Source: a virus
DNA length: 40,328 bases
Virus record (IMG/VR): IMGVR_UViG_3300049810_002844
Coordinates: 1 to 40,328 of that record
Strand: one strand, 5' to 3'
Program-made: the position numbers and the translations under genes
Notes under the pieces: generated by a model
The model's database searches: none
What the model was told of the DNA's origin: nothing
The model's input: the letters and a program-made list of their open reading frames with translations, nothing else
Shown here: positions 33,205 to 39,308 of the stretch, piece by piece
Numbering within the stretch: position 1 is the stretch's first letter
How the letters are laid out: the number at the start of each line of letters is the position of its first letter

Positions 33205-35106
33205 GACATTATATTTTGGAGGGGAGTTTCTAATAAATTTTTGCATTTCCTCTTTGTATTCATGAGGTAAATATTCTATATTATCTATCAAGGATAGTTT
33301 TTTTACCACAGAATGATAATATTTATGACTAAGGTCAAAATGTTCGGCAGGAATAAAGAATTGATGAACCCTTCCTTTAGCGTCTGATATGCAAACAATT
33401 TTTTCTGAATTTTCTAACATAGAAACTGTTTCGTTAAGTTTAAAACTAGAAAAAACATTTTTAAGTTCGGATGTATCTTTGGTCTCCTGATATGAATTCT
33501 TTAGTGATTCTATTAGTTTTTCTTGAGCCTCAGCTTCGGATGATAACTTTTCAATTTCAGATTTTATTTTATCTTTCTCAGCTTTTAGTTTTATGTTAGA
33601 TTGAGCTAAATCTTCAGCTTCTTGTTTTAATTTCAGAACGCCTTGATTAACTTCATCTTGTTTCTGGCTTAATGTATTTTGTTGAGATATGATATTTTCT
33701 CTGTCAAGCTTAATTTTTTCTTGTTCTTTTTTAATTGAAGATTCTTCTAATAAAAGTTTTTCTGTTAACTCATTTAGCTTTAGTCTTTTTTCGTCTGATT
33801 TGTCTTGATAATCTATGATTTCTTTTTTAAGCTCTTCTATTTTGGAGTATTTAAGGCCTGCTTCTGCTTCAAGGTTTTTAATTTTGCTTTCTTTTTCTTG
33901 TATTTTTTCATCTGTTTTTACAAAGAAAAGTTCTGAGCTTTCTATTCTGTCTTTAAGTTGGTTTAATTCGCTTGTTTTATCTGATATAGATTTCTTTAGA
34001 GCTTCAAATTGCTCTTTGGCTTTATTTGTCGCTCGCTTGGATACTGGCATATATTTTTCAATACTAATATTAGCAGCAATAACTAAAAGTATAGCCAGCG
34101 GATCAAAAACTAAAACTAAAATAATAATTACTATTCGTACTGCTTGTGATATATCAAATTCTTTACCTGTAAAATCTGCTATGGCTTCTGCTACATATTT
34201 TACTGGTCCAACTTCAGCCTCAAGCTGTCTAGCGTTATCTGAGAAGCCTATTTTTTCTGCCTCTAGTTCGTCAATTCTTCCGAACGCTTGAGAAATCTTT
34301 AAGGTATATTCCTCGATCTGGGGTTGAATGGCGGTATCTTTTTGGTTGTTATCTTCTCTAAATTTAGAAATATTTTGCTCGATGGTTTCAATCTTTTTAT
34401 TCGCTGCATTTCTGAATCCACTGATATTATTATTGTATGTCGAAATCTTTTCTGTCAATTCTTTTCTCAGAGGCTCTTGAGTGTTTTTAAGTTCTTCTAT
34501 CTTTGTTTTTTTATTAGAAAAAAGCCCTCCAGAGGAGTTTTCTAATTCAGATAAAGCGCTGTCTAGCTGCATGACTTGATTATTAACTTCATTGATCCTG
34601 TTTTGTTCGAATGTTATATCTTTATTTAATTGATCTGTTATGTCTTTGACCTTAGAGTTCTCAAGATCTATATCTAGCCTACTGGTCGATTGCTTCGCTG
34701 AGGCATTATCTTTTAATCTGTCAATATTTTCTTGTTGCCTTTGAATGAAATCATTTTCTCTAGTAATTTTATTATCTATAACCTGCATTGCTGCTACAGC
34801 TTTATCTGTGCTTGTTTGATGCTCAATATGCGCTCTAGAAAGGAATCCAAATATACCCATGCTGGTTATACCCATTAAGACTAAAGTCGCAAAACTTAAA
34901 TAAGTCTTAACTAAGAACGGAGAAGATTTCCAATTTCTATGTAGCCATATAGCAGTAACAATTTTTCCAATTTCCAATACTCCACCCATAATGATTATAG
35001 CTCCCATAGAACCTGGGAAGATTGTAGCTAAACCAATAACACTAAAGTAAGCAGCTATAGCAGAAATACTAAGCGCAGACAACAAATATAATGCACAAAA
35101 AAACAT
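33196..35106 (-). CDS. Membrane-anchored coiled-coil protein, 636 aa
   Basis: Three hydrophobic segments lie in the first ~95 residues (about 5-25, 30-52, 68-90). A long coiled coil follows (about 100-290, Lys/Glu/Gln/Asn-rich), then a further membrane segment (about 312-335, IVIIILVLVFDPLAILLVIA), a second long coiled coil (about 350-545), and a C-terminal globular part with a FFIPAEHFDLSHKYYHS stretch. No ATPase motif is seen. Proteins of this membrane/coiled-coil layout occur in large marine phages without a known role. It could organise a membrane-linked compartment or act in lysis. It begins 10 nt after the stop of the small Asn-rich gene, and its last two codons form the -35 box of the next operon. 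Confidence 0.75.
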   Translation of the reverse strand: MFFCALYLLSALSISAIAAYFSVIGLATIFPGSMGAIIIMGGVLEIGKIVTAIWLHRNWKSSPFLVKTYLSFATLVLMGITSMGIFGFLSRAHIEHQTSTDKAVAAMQVIDNKITRENDFIQRQQENIDRLKDNASAKQSTSRLDIDLENSKVKDITDQLNKDITFEQNRINEVNNQVMQLDSALSELENSSGGLFSNKKTKIEELKNTQEPLRKELTEKISTYNNNISGFRNAANKKIETIEQNISKFREDNNQKDTAIQPQIEEYTLKISQAFGRIDELEAEKIGFSDNARQLEAEVGPVKYVAEAIADFTGKEFDISQAVRIVIIILVLVFDPLAILLVIAANISIEKYMPVSKRATNKAKEQFEALKKSISDKTSELNQLKDRIESSELFFVKTDEKIQEKESKIKNLEAEAGLKYSKIEELKKEIIDYQDKSDEKRLKLNELTEKLLLEESSIKKEQEKIKLDRENIISQQNTLSQKQDEVNQGVLKLKQEAEDLAQSNIKLKAEKDKIKSEIEKLSSEAEAQEKLIESLKNSYQETKDTSELKNVFSSFKLNETVSMLENSEKIVCISDAKGRVHQFFIPAEHFDLSHKYYHSVVKKLSLIDNIEYLPHEYKEEMQKFIRNSPPKYNVLT

Positions 35107-35116
35107 GACTTAAATA

Positions 35117-35341
35117 TTAAACTGGGCCGCCGAGATTAGAATTTGGGTACCTATCTGCTCGTGGACTTTTATTGTCTGTGTTATTACCGCTATTTGAATT
35201 AGGGTAGTAGTTGGCATCGTTATCATTGCCATAGTAACCTCTGTCTTGCTTTTGCTTAGACGGGTCAAATACTCCTTGGTTGGAGTAGTTTGGCTTATTT
35301 AGATCGTTTGGGCTTTGGTTGTTTGGATAATTAATACTCAT
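35117..35341 (-). CDS. Asn/Pro/Tyr-rich small protein, 74 aa
   Basis: The 74-residue, low-complexity product is rich in Asn, Pro, Tyr, Ser and Gly, with repeats of the type YPN(S/N)(N/Q) (near residues 5, 46 and 66). It looks intrinsically disordered. A TGTG-TAATAC element ends 6 nt before the ATG, and the stop is 10 nt before the membrane coiled-coil gene, so the two are probably one unit. It may be a linker or surface-exposed peptide. Function unknown. Confidence 0.65.
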   Translation of the reverse strand: MSINYPNNQSPNDLNKPNYSNQGVFDPSKQKQDRGYYGNDNDANYYPNSNSGNNTDNKSPRADRYPNSNLGGPV

Positions 35342-35347
35342 ACGAGA

Positions 35348-35357
35348 GTATTACACA
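35348..35357 (-). promoter_or_regulatory. TGTG-TAATAC promoter-like element
   Basis: The hexamer ends 6 nt before the ATG at 35341, in the gap after the nrdB stop at 35364. Confidence 0.45.
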
Positions 35358-35363
35358 AGAAAA

Positions 35364-36377
35364 TTAAAAATCATCCTCTAGCGATCCGCTTTGTTGGTAC
35401 TCTCTAACTCTTCTTTCGAAGAAATTCCCCATTGCTTGCACGTCAACAACCTCTCCTAGCCAGGGAAAAGGATTTTTATCACTAGGAAACCTATAATCCA
35501 AGCCAATAGCTTCTAACCTTCGGTTTCCAATGTAATGCATGTAGTCAACAAACATTTCAGCATTCAATCCTAATATGCCTGTTGGAAGAACATCGTGAGC
35601 ATATGCAATTTCTAGTTCAACTGCTTTTTTAATATGCTCTACAAATTCTTCTTGTATTTTTTTTGTCCATATTCCTGGGTTTTGTTCGATAAGGGTGTTA
35701 ATTAAGTAAGTTCCAAAGGCGATGTGTGAGCTTTCGTCCCTTAAGGTATACTTAATTTGGTCGGAGATGCCCTGTAATTTGTTTTGCCTCCCAAGAGCTA
35801 GTAACATTGCAAACCCGCTAAAGAAAAAAGTCCCTTCACACACAATCCAATACGTTAAAAAATTTCTGAGTATTTCTTGTTTCCCTTCTTTAGAATGAGG
35901 GTTGAAGTCTTGACGACTGATATCGTTAGTTATTTCCATTAAAAAATCATCCTTAGCTTTAATACTAGGAATATTTTCGTATGCAGCAAAAACTTCTTCT
36001 ATGTCTAAATCAAGACTATCGCACACATAAACTACAGTTAAGTTGTGAAGGCTTTCTTCAAACGCTTGACGAAGGATGTACTGGCGGCACTCAGCGTCAG
36101 TAATATATCTAAAGGCACTAAGCAAAAGATTATTACCAACCAAAGACTCAGATCCAGCAAAAAACCCAAGACAGCGTTTAACAAGAAGTTTTTCATCTTC
36201 TGTAATGTCCCCGTTTTTCCATTGTTGTATGTCATTTTGCATTGATATTTCTGTTGGCATCCAGTTGTTAGCACAACTTTTTAGAAAAAGATCCCAAGCG
36301 TATTTGTGTTTATGGGGTAAAATTCTATTTACCCCAGCTATATTTTTAGTTAAAAGTTCTCCTGTTTTATTTTCCAT
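35364..36377 (-). CDS. nrdB: Class Ic-like ribonucleotide reductase small subunit (NrdB)
   Basis: The 337-residue R2 protein, closely similar in sequence blocks to chlamydial NrdB (CANNW-x-PTEI, ESLVGNN, YILRQAFEES-x-H, IKAKDDF, GILGL, NPFPW). Metal ligands Glu77, Glu108, His111, Glu181, Glu215 and His218 are present, and Glu77 replaces the Asp of class Ia as in class Ic. The radical-tyrosine position (His+4) is Val115, where Chlamydia has Phe, so the enzyme should use a metal-only Mn/Fe-type cofactor. No nrdA is in this window. A TTGACT-N17-TATCAT promoter lies immediately upstream. Role: dNTP supply for phage DNA synthesis. Confidence 0.93.
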   Translation of the reverse strand: MENKTGELLTKNIAGVNRILPHKHKYAWDLFLKSCANNWMPTEISMQNDIQQWKNGDITEDEKLLVKRCLGFFAGSESLVGNNLLLSAFRYITDAECRQYILRQAFEESLHNLTVVYVCDSLDLDIEEVFAAYENIPSIKAKDDFLMEITNDISRQDFNPHSKEGKQEILRNFLTYWIVCEGTFFFSGFAMLLALGRQNKLQGISDQIKYTLRDESSHIAFGTYLINTLIEQNPGIWTKKIQEEFVEHIKKAVELEIAYAHDVLPTGILGLNAEMFVDYMHYIGNRRLEAIGLDYRFPSDKNPFPWLGEVVDVQAMGNFFERRVREYQQSGSLEDDF

Positions 36378-36384
36378 AGTTATA

Positions 36385-36413
36385 ATGATAACCTATAAAA
36401 CGAACCAAGTCAA
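36385..36413 (-). promoter_or_regulatory. Sigma70-type promoter of nrdB
   Basis: On the minus strand TTGACT (36413-36408), 17-nt spacer, TATCAT (36390-36385). The -10 box ends 7 nt before ATG 36377, so transcription would start at or next to the start codon. Confidence 0.8.
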
Positions 36414-36421
36414 TAAAAAGA

Positions 36422-37060
36422 TTAATTTTTTTCTATTGGACAGATCATTTTAATTAATTGCTCTCTTTGATCTTTGCTTGCCTGCATCCATTGGAGGGCT
36501 ATATCTTTTCTTTTGTCTTTTATTATTTTTTCTTTTTCATTTAAGTCTTTTTCTATCTTTTCTAAAAAATCTACAGATATCTCTGTTAAATCTATATCAA
36601 GATCAAAAGATATTTCGACTAGCTCATCTATTTTGTTTGTGTGTTTGGCTTCTGTTGCATGAATAAAAACTTCTGTCAAATCTTCTCCTTCTTTATCTGG
36701 ATGCGTGGCTTTTGCGATTTCTCTATACAAAGCTTTTGCTTCGCCTTCTTCCTCTTCAGTTATTTCTTGTATAGATTCTTTTGTTTTTTCTGTGTCTGCC
36801 ACGAGGGGGTTTTTTGCGCTAGGGTTTTCTTGGCAGTATTTTATTATCGCTTCAAACATTTTAGACTTAGCTTCTTGTAGCTGCTCATTAATTAAATCCA
36901 TTTCAATAGATAAATATTTACTTCTATGTTTTAGCCTTAATAGAATTTTATTTTTTTCAGAATTATTAACTTTTTTAACTTTTTTCTTTTTTTTAGAATG
37001 GGTGTTGTGTTTATCTAATTCTTCTTTTTTCCATTTTTTAAATAAATCTAAAAATTCCAT
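36422..37060 (-). CDS. J-domain (DnaJ-like) protein
   Basis: The 212-residue product with a Lys-rich N-terminus, then helices and a J-domain-like segment at about 107-152 (ALYREIAKATHPDKEG) with the HPDK motif at 120-123, followed by a further long Glu/Lys helix. Isolated J-domain proteins recruit Hsp70/DnaK and stimulate its ATPase. The frame is open upstream of a possible start at 37114, but this overlaps a terminator hairpin and promoter-like element. ATG 37060, 5 nt after the hexamer of the TGTG element, is the better start. It may act with host DnaK or with the phage ClpC-like protein. Confidence 0.75.
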   Translation of the reverse strand: MEFLDLFKKWKKEELDKHNTHSKKKKKVKKVNNSEKNKILLRLKHRSKYLSIEMDLINEQLQEAKSKMFEAIIKYCQENPSAKNPLVADTEKTKESIQEITEEEEGEAKALYREIAKATHPDKEGEDLTEVFIHATEAKHTNKIDELVEISFDLDIDLTEISVDFLEKIEKDLNEKEKIIKDKRKDIALQWMQASKDQREQLIKMICPIEKN

Positions 37061-37065
37061 AACGC

Positions 37066-37075
37066 TAAATACACA
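37066..37075 (-). promoter_or_regulatory. TGTG-TATTTA promoter-like element
   Basis: It begins in the T-run of the terminator that ends the fibre gene. The hexamer ends 5 nt before ATG 37060. Terminator and promoter are fused in about 40 nt. Confidence 0.55.
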
Positions 37076-37099
37076 AAAAAACCTCCCCTTTCGGGGAGG
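37075..37099 (-). terminator. Rho-independent terminator of the fibre-like gene
   Basis: On the minus strand CCTCCCC-GAAA-GGGGAGG (37099-37082) followed by seven T residues (37081-37075), 33 nt after the stop of the repeat protein gene. Confidence 0.9.
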
Positions 37100-37132
37100 C
37101 GTGATTAAAATCAACTTTAATTTTTCACCATC

Positions 37133-38053
37133 TTATTGGTGTGGCTCCACAGTAAGGATGACGTCCATGCTGTAGTTTCCACCAGCGATTTCATCTGAGA
37201 AATCGAAGATAGCCGCCTCAGCCGAAACTGAGCGAAGCTGGCAAACCATAATAGGATCAGTGGTTACTCCATTTTTGATCATACCAACAATCTTTGGAGC
37301 TTCAGAGAAGCTAAACCCACTGTAGTTACAGGTGATCGAGCTTGCGCCGGAAGCAATCGCATAATTAGATACGCGAATATTGTTGTCGATGGTTTGTAGC
37401 GCGGTTGACATCCGAGTTTCCAAGGAAGATGCAACACTGTCTTGGTCAGACTCTTGAGTGCTGAGACGTGTTTCCAAGGAACCTGCAACGCTGTCTTGGT
37501 CAGACTCTTGAGTGCTGAGACGTGTTTGCAAGGAATCTGCAACGCTGTCTTGGTCAGACTCTTGAGTGCTAAGACGTGTTTGCAAGGAATCTGCAACGCT
37601 GTCTTGATCAGACTCTTGAATGCTAAGACGTGTTTCTATCGAACCAACGCCGTTGCTTGAGAGGTCTGCTGTAGTAGACTCTGCAGTGCTAAGGCGTATT
37701 TCCATAGAACCTGCAACGCTGTCTTGGTCAGACTCTTGAGTGCTGAGACGTGTTTGCAAGGAACCTGCAACGCTGTCTTGGTCAGACTCTTGAGTGCTGA
37801 GGCGGGTTTGCAAGGAATCTGCAGTACTATCTTGATCAGACTCTTGAGTGCTGAGACGTGTTTCCACTGAACCAACACCGTTGCTTGAGAGGTCTGATGT
37901 GGTAGACTCTGCAGTGCTAAGGCGTGTTTGCAATGATTCGGTTACGTCTGTTCCAGCTTGGACTTGTCCATCGAATACTAATTTACCATTAGCATTTTTT
38001 GCGATGATTACTGAGTCAAGCTTTATCTGTTCAGCAGCAATAATTTTTGCCAT
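37133..38053 (-). CDS. Repeat-built fibre-like structural protein, 306 aa
   Basis: A 40-residue N-terminal domain (MAKIIAAEQIKLDSVII, with a GTDVTES end) is followed by coiled-coil-like tandem units. There are seven 18-residue units of the type L-Q-T-R-L-S-T-Q-E-S-D-Q-D-S-V-A-x-S and two 22-residue units ending SSNGVGS, then a truncated unit. A ~80-residue C-terminal beta-rich head (from about 225) has a CNYSGFSFSEAPKIVGMI stretch. This is the style of trimeric tail-fibre or whisker proteins in marine phages. ATG 38053 is preferred to TTG 38056 because the TGGG-TATAGT element ends 6 nt upstream. It ends in a strong terminator. Confidence 0.85.
   Translation of the reverse strand: MAKIIAAEQIKLDSVIIAKNANGKLVFDGQVQAGTDVTESLQTRLSTAESTTSDLSSNGVGSVETRLSTQESDQDSTADSLQTRLSTQESDQDSVAGSLQTRLSTQESDQDSVAGSMEIRLSTAESTTADLSSNGVGSIETRLSIQESDQDSVADSLQTRLSTQESDQDSVADSLQTRLSTQESDQDSVAGSLETRLSTQESDQDSVASSLETRMSTALQTIDNNIRVSNYAIASGASSITCNYSGFSFSEAPKIVGMIKNGVTTDPIMVCQLRSVSAEAAIFDFSDEIAGGNYSMDVILTVEPHQ
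37400..37933 (-). repeat. Tandem 54-bp (plus 66-bp) repeats inside the fibre-like gene
   Basis: Seven 54-bp units, two 66-bp units and a truncated end unit, coding 18- and 22-residue modules. Neighbouring 54-bp units are almost identical at DNA level (for example 37441-37602), so copy number probably changes by slippage or recombination. Confidence 0.88.
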
Positions 38054-38059
38054 CAAATT

Positions 38060-38069
38060 ACTATACCCA
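38060..38069 (-). promoter_or_regulatory. TGGG-TATAGT promoter-like element
   Basis: Variant of the recurrent element. The hexamer ends 6 nt before ATG 38053 of the fibre-like gene. Confidence 0.45.
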
Positions 38070-38088
38070 TAAAAGATAAAAATGTGAA

Positions 38089-39213
38089 TTAAATTTTTTC
38101 AAACAAATCAGAGGTAGCTTTTATTACTTCTGGGTTCTTAACGCTATAATTCCAGCAAAGCTCTCTACCGTTTGAAATTTGATTTTCAAGATAGTCCGCA
38201 TGGATTGAAGTTGCAATTTTAATTTGCTCTGCAGCGTCGATCATGTTGAATTCTTCGTAATAGTACCCAAAGTCTTTGATGAATTCAGAATTATGAATAA
38301 GTGGGTATCCAAAATACGCTGCCTCTAGATAGGTATAGTTTAAGGCGTTTAAATGCTGGTGGCTTAAAAACATAGGGTTATCTCGGTCGAATATTTTAGC
38401 AACTAATTCTCTTGGGTCGAAAATCATTTTTTTAATATGCTTTTTTAAAACTCTATCTCCTAAGATTCTGGATTTAAATAAGTTATCTTTTTGCTTTATG
38501 ATTTTATCGGTCCCAAAGAAAATAGCTTTATTGAAAATTTCTGGATCATGTTCTAGTAAATGTTTTATTGTGAAAAGAGGCGGTATGAAGGTTTTGCTAA
38601 AATTTATATTAGGTTCTGTGACTGCAATATTATTTTGCTTCTGAGGTTTAAACTTTAAACATTCAATCCCTAATTCACGAGCAGATCCAATAATGAATTT
38701 TTCATCCCAAAGATATGGAATCTCAAAAGTTCTCTCGGACTGATTAATTTGCAAGTATTGCTCTTGAAATTTGTAATGAGGAGAAAATAGAGCTGCGTCA
38801 TGGTATTTTTGCTCAGGTTCGACACCCCAGTTGCCTCTACTCTTTGCTTCGCATAAATGATTGCAGATATCTGTAACTAAAGTATTTCCATAATGTATTG
38901 ATACTATTTTGCAATTAGGGCTAATTTTTTTATATTTTTCTTTATGTTCTGGATTGCAAGCAATTCCTGGTGTACAAATAAGATCAAAATGATGTTTGAT
39001 CGGAGTTAAATCTTTGTAGTTTATAATGTTTTTATTAGCTAAGCATTCTTTTTCAAAGTTTGTGTCAACTATTTTCTCAGAATCATCGCAAAAATCTATA
39101 TAAAATACTTTATGTCCAGCAGATTCTAATATCTCATATAATAATATTATGTTTTGATAGAGTCCGTTAGAGAAAAACCTATAATTAAATCTGGTAGTAA
39201 TTCCAATATGCAT
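38089..39213 (-). CDS. DUF2827-like glycosyltransferase-type protein
   Basis: The 374-residue product resembles DUF2827 proteins (GT-B glycosyltransferase-like). It has IGITTRFNYRFFSNGLYQNIILLYEILE at the start, YGNTLVTDICNHLCE near 135, SPHYKFQEQYLQ near 172, an IPYLWDEKFI block, and the C-terminal HQHLNALNYTYLEAAYFGYPLIHNSEFI with GYYYEEFN. That last block is the strongest family signature. It could glycosylate phage fibre, host surface or phage DNA; the neighbouring fibre-like gene favours virion or surface decoration (inference). It has its own promoter-like element and opens the leftward block. Confidence 0.75.
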   Translation of the reverse strand: MHIGITTRFNYRFFSNGLYQNIILLYEILESAGHKVFYIDFCDDSEKIVDTNFEKECLANKNIINYKDLTPIKHHFDLICTPGIACNPEHKEKYKKISPNCKIVSIHYGNTLVTDICNHLCEAKSRGNWGVEPEQKYHDAALFSPHYKFQEQYLQINQSERTFEIPYLWDEKFIIGSARELGIECLKFKPQKQNNIAVTEPNINFSKTFIPPLFTIKHLLEHDPEIFNKAIFFGTDKIIKQKDNLFKSRILGDRVLKKHIKKMIFDPRELVAKIFDRDNPMFLSHQHLNALNYTYLEAAYFGYPLIHNSEFIKDFGYYYEEFNMIDAAEQIKIATSIHADYLENQISNGRELCWNYSVKNPEVIKATSDLFEKI

Positions 39214-39218
39214 AAAAA

Positions 39219-39228
39219 TATCTACACT
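39219..39228 (-). promoter_or_regulatory. AGTG-TAGATA promoter-like element
   Basis: Leftward member of the divergent promoter region 39214-39308. The hexamer ends 5 nt before ATG 39213. Confidence 0.45.
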
Positions 39229-39292
39229 GAAATTTAAAAAAATAAAAGTTGAAAGTTAACTTTAGACTTTACTTAGACTTTTATATAATATA

Positions 39293-39302
39293 TGTGTACA
39301 GT
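39293..39302 (+). promoter_or_regulatory. TGTG-TACAGT promoter-like element before portal gene
   Basis: Rightward member of the divergent region. The hexamer ends 6 nt before GTG 39309. A TATAAT at 39284-39289 just upstream is a second possible -10 box. Confidence 0.5.
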
Positions 39303-39308
39303 AATAGC

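Noticed and set aside
37061-37114. Extension of the J-domain gene to 37114
   Set aside because: The extra frame reads through a terminator hairpin and the promoter-like element.
37279-37878. Repeated ORFs in other frames across the fibre repeats (both strands)
   Set aside because: They are shadow frames of the near-identical 54-bp coding repeat; composition is not protein-like (Cys/His/Lys repeats).
37400-37933. CRISPR array
   Set aside because: Units are contiguous coding repeats without unique spacers, in frame inside a gene.
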